The translations under genes were made by a program, and so were the position numbers. From the NCBI GenBank assembly GCA_964639275.1, contig CAZXCQ010000298.1:1-7586 (forward strand): DNA of 7,586 nt. Direction: 5' to 3'. Below are positions 1 to 6,132 of this stretch, in pieces. Under the pieces are notes generated by a model. That model was given only the letters and a program-made list of their open reading frames with translations, was not told where the DNA came from and searched no databases. Every line of letters begins with the position of its first letter. Within the stretch, counting starts at the first letter, position 1. The DNA is from CAZXCQ01 sp964639275 (GTDB lineage: Bacteria; Desulfobacterota; DSM-4660; Desulfatiglandales; Desulfatiglandaceae).

Positions 1-1031
1 AGCGGCCTGAAGCATTCGAATTGCCTGTCATGGCGAAGGCCCAGGTCCTTGCCGGGAAAAGGGGAAAGGCCGGACTCATACAGAAAAAGGACGATTGGAT
101 TCAGGTTCGCCACACGGTCGCTGAGTGGATAGGAAAGCCCTTTGGCCGTGAAAGGATCAAGAACGTCCTCATTGAGAGGCCTTTAAGTATTCAAAGAGAG
201 CTCTATGTGGCCGTGACCGTGGATCCGGCTGCAGGCTGTCCCGTGATGATGGCCTGCGGCGAAGGGGGGATTGACATCGAAGAGCTTTCAGCCTCTAAGC
301 CGGAGGCCATTCTGAGGGAGGAGATCAATATCTTCAGAGGGCTCAGGTCCTATCAGGTGAGAGACATGATCAGCGAGATAGGGATCAAGGGGGAAACGGC
401 CAAGGCAGCTGGGAAGATCCTTTTAACCATGTACCAACTCTTTCGTTCCCATGATGCCGAGCTGGTGGAGATCAATCCCCTGGTCCTGGATGAGAGGGGA
501 GGTCTCTGGGCAGCCGATGCCAAGTTCAGGATCGACGATAACGCCCTGTTCCGACACAAGGGGTTCCAGAAAGGAAGGGAGCAATTCGATGATAATCTGG
601 AGTACGAGGCCTATCAGAGCGGGCTCAGTTTCGTCGGCTTAGATGGAAACATCGGCGTGATTTGCACAGGTGCCGGCCTCACCATGACGACCCTCGATCT
701 GATAAAGCTCAATGGGGGCCATCCGGCGAACTTCCTGGACTTCGGCGGGGCCAATTACAAGAACTCTGCCAACGCACTCCGAATCGCCTTAAAGATCCCC
801 CAGATCAAGGTGCTTCTCCTGGTGACATTCGGTCTCTTCGCCAGGGCTGACACGATTGCCGAAGGGGTCGTGGAGGCCGTCAGAGAACTCAAGCCGAAAC
901 TTCCCATCATCATGGCGGTGAGGGGAACGGGAGAAGAGAGAGCGCGTGAGATGATCGAGGCCATCGGTATCGAGACTTACAACGACACGGAAGGGGCCGT
1001 TCGAAAGGCCATCGAGCTGGCGGAGGGTTAA
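1..1031 (+). CDS. ADP-forming acyl-CoA synthetase beta subunit (succinyl-CoA ligase beta type), 5' partial
   Basis: ATP-grasp subunit of a CoA ligase that makes acyl-CoA from a carboxylic acid, CoA and ATP, or runs in reverse to make ATP. The frame is open to the window edge (first full codon at 3), so the TTG at 21 and ATG at 30 are internal codons. About 40 N-terminal residues appear to be missing compared with E. coli SucC (388 aa). Visible landmarks are AKAQVLAGKRGKAG (nt 30-71), matching the SucC 'QVHAGGRGKAG' strand, and ELVEINPLVLDE (nt 459-494), with Asn at 474-476 and Asp at 516-518 as the expected Mg-nucleotide ligands. ADAKFRIDDNALFRHKG follows, then the C-terminal half GNIGVICTGAGLTMTTLDLI and GGHPANFLDFGGA. 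The usual NIFGGI-RCD segment reads VTFGLFARAD and the usual VRLEGNN reads VRGTGEE, so it is clearly divergent from housekeeping SucC. With AOR next door, an acyl-, aryl- or malate-CoA ligase is as plausible as succinyl-CoA synthetase. The family is certain; the substrate is not. Confidence 0.93.
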   Translation, partial: RPEAFELPVMAKAQVLAGKRGKAGLIQKKDDWIQVRHTVAEWIGKPFGRERIKNVLIERPLSIQRELYVAVTVDPAAGCPVMMACGEGGIDIEELSASKPEAILREEINIFRGLRSYQVRDMISEIGIKGETAKAAGKILLTMYQLFRSHDAELVEINPLVLDERGGLWAADAKFRIDDNALFRHKGFQKGREQFDDNLEYEAYQSGLSFVGLDGNIGVICTGAGLTMTTLDLIKLNGGHPANFLDFGGANYKNSANALRIALKIPQIKVLLLVTFGLFARADTIAEGVVEAVRELKPKLPIIMAVRGTGEERAREMIEAIGIETYNDTEGAVRKAIELAEG

Positions 1032-1035
1032 AATC

Positions 1036-1917
1036 ATGGGAATTATCCTATCTTCTGAAACAAGTGTGCTGGTCCAAGGAATAACGGGGCGGGAAGGAAC
1101 ATTTTGGACAGATTGGATGCTCAAGGCTGGTACCAGGATCACTGCAGGGGTGACGCCAGGAAAGGGAGGGGAGAGAATTCATGGGGTGCCCGTTTACAAC
1201 GGCGTTAAGAAAGCGGTCAGGGAGAAGGGCTGCGAAGCCTCGGTAGTCTTCGTTCCCCCCGCTTTTTCCAAAGACGCCGTTTTCGAGGCCATTGATGCTG
1301 GAGTGAAAACTATCGTTATGCTGGCGGAGCATGTTGCTGTCCAGGATATGCTGGAGATGAAGACCCTTGCCAATGAGAAAGGTGTCATGATCCTTGGACC
1401 AAATACCGCGGGGAGCGCGACCATCGGTGAGGCCATGCTCGGCTTCATCCCCTTCTGGCTCGATTACGTTTACCGGCCTGGACCCATCGGCGTTGTGACG
1501 CGGAGTGGTAGTCTCACGAACGAGGTCTGCAGCCATATTGCAAGTAATGGGTTAGGTCAGACCAGCGTTATCGGCATCGGAGGGGATCAGGTTCCAGGAA
1601 CACGCACTGCGGAGGTCCTGAGACTTTTCGAGGCGGATGAAAAGACCGCTGCAGTGGTCGTGGTTGGGGAAGCGGGTGGGACCATGGAAGAAGAATCGGC
1701 CGAGCTGGTCAGGCAGGGAGGTTTCACCAAGCCACTGGTGGCCTTTATGGCAGGTCGAACCGCCCCGCCGGAGAAGAAGATGGGCCATGCCGGGGCGATT
1801 ATCACAGGCGGAAAGGGCAGTGTTCAGGGCAAAACAGAGGCCTTTGAGGCAGCGGGAGTAAAGGTGGCCTTCAAGCCAGTAGAGGTAGGAGAGTTCTTAA
1901 GAGAAATGTCATTCTAA
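1036..1917 (+). CDS. ADP-forming acyl-CoA synthetase alpha subunit (succinyl-CoA ligase alpha type)
   Basis: CoA-binding and phosphohistidine subunit that pairs with the upstream beta subunit; 293 aa, close to the usual 290-300. The N-terminal Rossmann part carries LVQGITGREGTFWTDWML (residues 12-29) and AGVTPGKGGERIHGVPVY (37-54), aligning with E. coli SucD QGFTGSQGTF and GGVTPGKGG. GPNTAG lies at 121-126. The catalytic histidine that becomes phosphorylated is His251 in KKMGHAGAIITGGKG (247-261). GIGGDQVPG (180-188) and GEAGGTMEEE (211-220) are the other ligase signatures. Between GPNTAG and RSGSLTNE the protein has IPFWLDYVYRPG where E. coli has the shorter IQPGHIHKPG, and the usual PGE is replaced; this is a plausible specificity difference. 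The start is supported by GGAGGG at 1022-1027, eight bases upstream and inside the beta gene. Only 4 bp separate the two genes, implying coupled translation. Acid substrate unknown. Confidence 0.94.
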   Translation: MGIILSSETSVLVQGITGREGTFWTDWMLKAGTRITAGVTPGKGGERIHGVPVYNGVKKAVREKGCEASVVFVPPAFSKDAVFEAIDAGVKTIVMLAEHVAVQDMLEMKTLANEKGVMILGPNTAGSATIGEAMLGFIPFWLDYVYRPGPIGVVTRSGSLTNEVCSHIASNGLGQTSVIGIGGDQVPGTRTAEVLRLFEADEKTAAVVVVGEAGGTMEEESAELVRQGGFTKPLVAFMAGRTAPPEKKMGHAGAIITGGKGSVQGKTEAFEAAGVKVAFKPVEVGEFLREMSF

Positions 1918-1979
1918 GTCCGGTTAGAGAGCCAATAGCAAAGACGGGCGATTTCGGACTCCAGGAAAAGGAGGGAACA

Positions 1980-2399
1980 ATGAGATATGTCGCCTATGAT
2001 GCCGAAAAGTGCGTTGGTTGCCAGGTCTGCCAGCTTGTCTGTTCTGGAACATGGCAGAAGGTATTTAATCCCCTCAAGGCGAACCTGCGTATTGAACATA
2101 CTGGCTGGTATGGAGAATTCAAGGCACGTATATGCAGGCAAAAGGACGATGCCGAATGCGTGGAGGCGTGTCCAACGGGGGCTTTGTATCTGGATGATGA
2201 AAAAAAGATCGTCCGGTTTGACCGCAAAAAATGTGACGGATGTCAGCTATGCCTGGATGCCTGTCCTCATGATGCGATCTTTGTACATCCCGATTATGAG
2301 TACATTTTTCGGTGCGACTTGTGCGGGGGCGGTAAGGTTCAACAATGCGTCGAAGCGTGCCCCAGAGACGCACTGAAAATACAGGAGGTGAGGGCATGA
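1980..2399 (+). CDS. Multi-cluster 4Fe-4S ferredoxin-like electron-transfer subunit of AOR
   Basis: A 139-aa iron-sulfur protein of the DmsB/HycB-like type, expected to carry electrons from the tungsten enzyme encoded next to it. Four cysteine groups are visible: C11-x2-C-x2-C-x3-C21; C52-x7-C60-x3-C64-P; C85-x2-C-x2-C-x3-C95-P; C112-x2-C115-x7-C123-x3-C127-P. That gives 15 cysteines where a four-cluster protein would have 16. The missing one is in the second group, where CRQK has Lys55 (AAG, nt 2142-2144) in place of the expected CRxC cysteine. There is no signal peptide or Tat motif, so it should be cytoplasmic. AAGGAGGG at 1968-1975, four bases before the ATG, sets the start. The stop overlaps the AOR start (ATGA, 2396-2399), which strongly implies translational coupling and a shared complex. 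In AOR systems such as that of Aromatoleum aromaticum, a similar small Fe-S subunit partners the catalytic subunit. The family is firm; the precise electron acceptor is unknown. Confidence 0.93.
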   Translation: MRYVAYDAEKCVGCQVCQLVCSGTWQKVFNPLKANLRIEHTGWYGEFKARICRQKDDAECVEACPTGALYLDDEKKIVRFDRKKCDGCQLCLDACPHDAIFVHPDYEYIFRCDLCGGGKVQQCVEACPRDALKIQEVRA

Positions 2400-4219
2400 A
2401 AGGGTATGCCGGGAAAATCACCTATGTGGATCTCACACACGCGAAGATATGGGATGAACCCTTAGGAGAACAGTTCGCGAGGAAGTACCTGGGGGGAAAC
2501 GGATTTGCGGCCAGAGTCCTATTGGATCGGGTGCCAGCCGGCACGGATCCTCTGGGGCCTGAAAACGCATTCATTGTCTGCACGGGCCCCCTGAATGGCA
2601 CCCTGGCCCACGGAAGTGGGCGGGCAGGTATCGCCACCAAGTCCCCCTTAACGGGATATTTCATGGACAGTTATTTTGGAGGCGAGTTTGGCGCCCGACT
2701 GAAGCAGTCCGGCCGGGATGTGATTGTTGTCCTTGGAAAATCACCTGAACCTGTGGTCCTTTTTTGCGCGGATGGCGAGGCCACATTAGTCCCTGCCAAG
2801 GATCTCTGGGGCATGAATACCATGGCCGCCCAGGACATGCTTATTAGCAGACTGGGGAAGGGGATAAGTACGCTCTGCTGTGGACCAGCGGGTGAGAATT
2901 TAGTCCCCATCGCATGCTGCATAAGCGGGAGAAGGGCGGCGGGACGCGGTGGCACCGCCGCAGTGCTGGGGTCCAAGAACCTGAAGGCCATCTCAGTCAG
3001 AGGCACCAAGGATATTCATGTGGCGGACATAAAGGGTTTGATGAGACTGTACAGGGAGAAGCAAGGCCAGTTTCTCGGGCTCAAGGGCTTTGTGGAAATG
3101 GGGACGCCATTTCTCGTTGAGGTCGTTAACGAGGTCGGAGGCATGGGAACGCACAACTGGCAGGAAGAGACCTGGAAACGGGCAGAGAACATCAGTGCTG
3201 ATCGTCTTCTGGAGAGGCATTTCGTCCGAAAATGGGCGTGTTTTGCCTGCAGTATGGGTGGATGCACGAGAGTGGCGCGATCCAAAGGTTCTCCATCTGT
3301 CCTGACCGAAGGGCCTGAGTACGAAACCCTTTTTGCCCTGGGATCAAATTGCGGTGTGGACGATCTGGATGCAATCATTGAGGCGGATCGACTCTGCGAT
3401 GACTACGGGATCGATACCATATCCTTGGGCGGTTCCATAGGGTTCGTGATGGAGTGTTTTCAGCGAGGCATTTTGTCTGAGAAGGACACCGGCGGTATCG
3501 ACTTCACCTTTGGACGCGGCCGAACCATTGTGGAATGCGCCCGTCTGGTCGCAAAGAGGGAGGGATTCGGCGATTTCCTGGCCCAGGGGGTAAAGGGCAT
3601 GGCGCAGAAGACGAGCGGAGAAACACACAAGTTCGCTTGTCATATTCGAGGCCTGGAGCCCCCAGGCCACTCCGCTCGAGCGCTCAAGACCATGGGAATC
3701 GGCTACGCGATCTCCCCGCGCGGGGGGACCCACCATGATTCACGACCCAGCCTGGAATACAGATTGGGCCGGGATGAAAGACTCAAGACCGAAGGAAAGG
3801 TGAAGATGGCTTACAACACAGCCAACTGGACGGCCGTCAGGGATTCTATGATTGTCTGCAGTTTCTGTGAGGGGGTCTTTGGATTTGCCCTTGGCCAGCA
3901 CCATGCAGATCTCATCAACCAGACCGTGGGATGGGATCTGACGCTGGATGAACTAACAGAGATCGCATGCCGGATACACCTATTGGAGAGGGGTTTCAAC
4001 TGCCGTGAAGGATTGCGGAGAAAGGATGATCGGCTCCCTCATCGCTTTCTGAACGAGGAAATCCCTTCAGGCAATTCAAAAGGGCTCAGGACAAGACCAG
4101 AAGAGCTGGATCAAATGCTGGATGAGTACTACGAATTGAGAGGATGGGACAGCAACGGCGTTCCCAAGAGGGAGACTCTTGATAGGTTGGGTCTGGACGA
4201 CCTCGACATCACTGAGTGA
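2396..4219 (+). CDS. Aldehyde:ferredoxin oxidoreductase (tungsten pterin enzyme)
   Basis: Cytoplasmic W-bis-pterin enzyme that oxidises aldehydes to carboxylic acids with transfer of low-potential electrons; the reverse is possible. The 607-aa length is normal for the family. The N-terminal domain shows YAGKITYVDLT (residues 4-14), KYLGGNGFAARVLLDRVP (30-47) and TGPLNGT...GSGRAGIATKSPLTG (63-87). The pterin-binding stretch is CGPAGENLVPIA (162-173) followed by GRGGTAAVLGSKNLKAISVRG (183-203). Cluster cysteines are C282-x2-C285-x4-C290 plus distal C488 (DSMIVCSF). Also present are GPEYET (306-311) and MGIGYAISPRGGTHH (433-447), where family members carry an active-site histidine. The ATG at 2396 is chosen over the in-frame ATG at 2345, because AGGAGGTG (2383-2390) precedes it and the family N-terminus begins here; 2345 would overlap the ferredoxin gene by 55 bp. 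One oddity is that the middle cysteine spacing is x4, where P. furiosus AOR has x3. The specific aldehyde cannot be inferred. Confidence 0.95.
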   Translation: MKGYAGKITYVDLTHAKIWDEPLGEQFARKYLGGNGFAARVLLDRVPAGTDPLGPENAFIVCTGPLNGTLAHGSGRAGIATKSPLTGYFMDSYFGGEFGARLKQSGRDVIVVLGKSPEPVVLFCADGEATLVPAKDLWGMNTMAAQDMLISRLGKGISTLCCGPAGENLVPIACCISGRRAAGRGGTAAVLGSKNLKAISVRGTKDIHVADIKGLMRLYREKQGQFLGLKGFVEMGTPFLVEVVNEVGGMGTHNWQEETWKRAENISADRLLERHFVRKWACFACSMGGCTRVARSKGSPSVLTEGPEYETLFALGSNCGVDDLDAIIEADRLCDDYGIDTISLGGSIGFVMECFQRGILSEKDTGGIDFTFGRGRTIVECARLVAKREGFGDFLAQGVKGMAQKTSGETHKFACHIRGLEPPGHSARALKTMGIGYAISPRGGTHHDSRPSLEYRLGRDERLKTEGKVKMAYNTANWTAVRDSMIVCSFCEGVFGFALGQHHADLINQTVGWDLTLDELTEIACRIHLLERGFNCREGLRRKDDRLPHRFLNEEIPSGNSKGLRTRPEELDQMLDEYYELRGWDSNGVPKRETLDRLGLDDLDITE

Positions 4220-4361
4220 AGCATCTTCATGCCAAAACGGGACTACAGTTAGCTTCAATCAAAAGGTAAATTCCTGTCACCCCTCCAGTTGACCGGCTCC
4301 TGTCACGGAAGGAGGGGAGGGAAGACCCTTTTTGAGAACCCGATAAATGAGGAGGATAACG
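4220..4361 (+). promoter_or_regulatory. Spacer before alcohol dehydrogenase with direct and inverted repeats
   Basis: This 142-bp spacer is the longest gap between intact genes in the first 5.5 kb and the natural place for an internal promoter. The octamer CCTGTCAC occurs twice, at 4273-4280 and 4299-4306, 26 bp apart from start to start. CCCCTCC (4280-4286) and GGAGGGG (4311-4317) form a 7-bp inverted repeat enclosing the second octamer. The direct repeat could be an operator; the inverted repeat could be a weak hairpin. No convincing sigma-70 or sigma-54 promoter was found, so the regulatory role is inference. Confidence 0.35.
4350..4355 (+). promoter_or_regulatory. Ribosome binding site deciding the dehydrogenase start
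   Basis: AGGAGG at 4350-4355 sits six bases before the ATG at 4362. It overlaps the earlier in-frame ATG at 4347, so that ATG cannot use it. This places the start at 4362. Confidence 0.8.
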
Positions 4362-5513
4362 ATGTTTCAATCATTCAATACGGTTCGTAAAATCGTTTAT
4401 GGATCAGGCAGCTTGGAAGGCCTCGGTGATGAAGTCAGACGTCTCGAGGGAAACAAGGTTTTGGTGGTTGCCGACCCGGGAATCAAGGCTGCCGGTCTTT
4501 TCGACCTCTTGGCCAGGCCGCTGGATCGCGCCCATATCTCCTATGAATTTTTTGCTGGGGTAGAACCCGAGCCGAAGATAGAAGTGGTAACTGCGAGCCT
4601 TGCAGCGGCCAAGGCCTTTGGTCCTGATGTCATCGTCGGATTCGGTGGAGGGAGCTCTCTGGACATTTCTAAGGTGACCGCCGCGATGCTCACAAATGAA
4701 GGGCCTATCGAAAGATATTTCGGGATGGAACTCATCCCAGAGCCAGGTATCCCTTTGATCCTCATTCCCACGACCGCTGGTACCGGAAGTGAGATGACCT
4801 CCATCTGCGTTCTTTCCGATGCTCGGAGCAAAGTCAAGAAGGGTATTGTCAGCGAACGATTGTTTGCCAGCGTGGCCTTACTTGATCCCGACCTGACTAT
4901 CGGCTTACCTTCCCATATCACCGCCATGACTGGAATGGATGCCTTTGTTCATGCGATGGAGTCATACACTGGGATCGCGGCCACAGTCTTGACCGATACC
5001 TTGAACCTTCAGGCTATTCGAATGATTGCAGGAAATCTCCGAATGGCCTACGCCAATGGCGACAATAAGGAGGCCAGGGAAAACATGCTCTATGCCAGCT
5101 GTTTGGCTGGAATGGCCTTTTCCAACACACAGAATGGACTCGACCACGCGCTTGCACTGGCGATTGGTGGAAAATTCCACTTGCCCCATGGACTTCTTAC
5201 AGCCTTTATCTGTCCCTGGGTGATGACATTTAATCTGTTGGCGAATCCGACAAAGTTCGTAGAAATCGCACGGGCCTTTGGCGAGAAGACCGATGGGCTA
5301 TCGGAGATCGAGGCAGCCAGGCTTTCGGTCAAGGCAGTTAAAAGCCTGCTGGACGATCTGGGCATCTCCTATCGTCTGAGCAGTTATAATGTTCCCGGAG
5401 ATGAAATCCCGGATTTGGCGAGGACCGCAGTTGGCGCTGTCCGGCTGATCAACAACAACCCTAGGAAGGTTACTGAAAAAGACGTCATCAATATCTTGGA
5501 GGAAAATTATTAG
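4362..5513 (+). CDS. Iron-containing (group III) alcohol dehydrogenase
   Basis: NAD(P)-dependent, metal-dependent dehydrogenase that interconverts a primary alcohol and its aldehyde; 383 aa, the usual family length. The N-terminal Rossmann-like domain has the dinucleotide-binding motif FGGGSSLDISK (residues 94-104) and the family signature PTTAGTGSEMTS (136-147). The all-helical C-terminal domain carries the metal ligands expected from E. coli FucO: Asp193 and His197 (GMDAFVHAMESY), His262 (GLDHALAL) and His276 (LPHG). The second histidine of the FucO motif VHGMAH, four residues after the first ligand, is Leu266 here. The ligands are intact, so the enzyme is probably active, but proton relay or substrate fit may differ. 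It lies downstream of AOR, whose product or substrate aldehyde it could supply or consume. The chosen ATG has AGGAGG six bases upstream. Substrate and cofactor preference cannot be read from sequence; butanol-, lactaldehyde- or aromatic-alcohol-type activity are all possible. Confidence 0.94.
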   Translation: MFQSFNTVRKIVYGSGSLEGLGDEVRRLEGNKVLVVADPGIKAAGLFDLLARPLDRAHISYEFFAGVEPEPKIEVVTASLAAAKAFGPDVIVGFGGGSSLDISKVTAAMLTNEGPIERYFGMELIPEPGIPLILIPTTAGTGSEMTSICVLSDARSKVKKGIVSERLFASVALLDPDLTIGLPSHITAMTGMDAFVHAMESYTGIAATVLTDTLNLQAIRMIAGNLRMAYANGDNKEARENMLYASCLAGMAFSNTQNGLDHALALAIGGKFHLPHGLLTAFICPWVMTFNLLANPTKFVEIARAFGEKTDGLSEIEAARLSVKAVKSLLDDLGISYRLSSYNVPGDEIPDLARTAVGAVRLINNNPRKVTEKDVINILEENY

Positions 5514-5825
5514 ATAAGCAGGAGTGGTGAGATAGGAGATGCTAACACAAGAGAACTGTTTGGCAATCCTCGACACAGTCAATTATCCCATTGTTTTCGT
5601 CGACAATGAACATGTGATCAGGTTCATGAACAGAGCTGCAGAGAGAAGGTACTGCGAAGAACGAGGATACTCAGATTTGATCGGCAAGTCCCTATTCGAT
5701 TGCCATAATCAAAGATCTCGTTTGAAAATCAAGGAGTTGCATCTTCGGCTTCGAAAAGGAGAAGATGAAATCTTCAACTGGATAAATGAGAGGGGGGAAA
5801 AATAACGATCGTAGCTGTTCGAGAT

Positions 5826-5833
5826 AAAAGGGG
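5826..5833. repeat. Target site duplication, left copy
   Basis: AAAAGGGG immediately left of the element; identical to 6070-6077. In the PAS gene these bases encode the Lys-Arg-Gly of RDKRG. Confidence 0.88.
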
Positions 5834-5874
5834 GTAACCGTTCACGGGTTCAAAGGTTCAGAGGTTCAAGGTTC
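5834..5874 (+). repeat. Left terminal inverted repeat with GGTTCA units
   Basis: Starts GTAACCGTTCAC. Contains GGTTCA at 5847, 5855 and 5863, then a partial GGTTC at 5870, giving steps of 8, 8 and 7 bp. The outer 19 bp match the right terminus at 17 positions. Confidence 0.85.
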
Positions 5875-6034
5875 CATTCTTCCCCCGGATTCCAATTTCG
5901 GTGCGTGTTCAGAAGCGAAACCTACGGGTGCATCATTCCAAATCTGACAATGGGAGGCCCATTGGAGGCTATTTGGCAAGATTACCATGTTTTCCCAATT
6001 CTCCGGGTCTTCAATCTTGTCTTTGTTTCAAACG

Positions 6035-6069
6035 CTGAACCTGTGAACCCTGAACCTGTGAACGGCTAC
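6035..6069 (-). repeat. Right terminal inverted repeat with TGAACC units
   Basis: Ends GTGAACGGCTAC. Contains TGAACC at 6036, 6044 and 6051 and TGAACG at 6059 (steps of 8, 7 and 8 bp), mirroring the GGTTCA units of the left arm. Confidence 0.85.
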
Positions 6070-6077
6070 AAAAGGGG
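6070..6077. repeat. Target site duplication, right copy
   Basis: AAAAGGGG immediately right of the element, identical to the left copy. It is followed by AAACCTTCTGGGC, which continues the PAS coding sequence (GNLLG). Confidence 0.88.
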
Positions 6078-6132
6078 AAACCTTCTGGGCTATTGCGAAC
6101 GGTTCGAGAAGGTCGAAATTCCTTAATGGACG

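Larger units (their letters stand above)
5834..6069. mobile_element. MITE-like insertion element (236 bp, non-coding)
   Basis: A non-autonomous element inserted in the PAS gene. The left end reads GTAACCGTTCACGGGTTCA. The right end, read on the minus strand, is GTAGCCGTTCACAGGTTCA, matching at 17 of 19 positions. It is flanked by the perfect 8-bp duplication AAAAGGGG. Both arms carry repeated GGTTCA units at 7-8 bp intervals. The interior is palindromic: CAATGGG (5948-5954) and CCCATTG (5958-5964) form a 7-bp stem with a 3-nt loop, inside an outer pair CCAAAT (5938-5943) and ATTTGG (5971-5976). No transposase and no plausible gene lies inside, so it would depend on an enzyme encoded elsewhere. 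The GTAA left end and 8-bp duplication agree with IS66-family habits, but that assignment is inference. Precise excision would restore the PAS reading across the site. Confidence 0.88.
5539..6126 (+). pseudogene. Small PAS-domain sensor protein, broken by frameshift and insertion element
   Basis: The intact 5' part (5539-5805) encodes 88 residues of a PAS fold: NYPIVFVDNEHVIRFMNRAA (residues 15-34) and GYSDLIGKSLFDCHN (43-57), then a helix and GEDEIFNWINERGEK. The normal last strands are missing from this frame. They are found in two downstream pieces. After a -1 shift at the G6A5 run (5792-5802), the sequence reads ITIVAVRDKRG up to 5833. After the inserted element, nt 6070-6126 read KRGNLLGYCERFEKVEIP and stop. 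Restoring one base and removing the element plus one 8-bp duplication yields a continuous protein of about 114 aa ending GYCERFEKVEIP, a typical PAS ending. As it stands, translation gives an 88-aa truncated domain. The start ATG has AGGAG abutting it (5534-5538) and another AGGAG 14 bases upstream, so initiation is weak either way. The original role was probably ligand or redox sensing for this cluster; that is inference. The frameshift alone could be a sequencing error. Confidence 0.85.

Noticed and set aside
21..32. TTG at 21 or ATG at 30 as the true start of the beta subunit
   Set aside because: The frame is open to the window edge and codons 3-20 continue the family-like sequence (RPEAFELPVMAKAQV); the ATP-grasp N-terminus is simply cut off.
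1048..1536. Minus-strand open frame of 162 codons opposite the ligase alpha gene (and similar minus-strand frames elsewhere)
   Set aside because: No recognisable domain, fully covered by a confidently identified plus-strand gene, and low-complexity shadow composition.
2345..2395. Upstream in-frame ATG for AOR
   Set aside because: It would overlap the ferredoxin gene by 55 bp and add 17 residues absent from the family. The ATG at 2396 has a strong ribosome site and an ATGA overlap.
4289..4317. TTGACC as a -35 promoter box before the dehydrogenase
   Set aside because: The position 17 bp downstream is GAGGGGAG, with no -10-like sequence; no sigma-54 GG/GC pair either.
5847..5874. GGTTCA repeats as a CRISPR array or simple tandem repeat
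   Set aside because: Units are only 6-8 bp with no spacers, and they are mirrored by TGAACC units on the other side, which fits terminal repeats of an insertion element.
5905..6126. 73-codon open frame across the right half of the insertion element
   Set aside because: Its N-terminal part is non-coding element sequence; only the last 18 or so codons are real, as the displaced end of the PAS gene.
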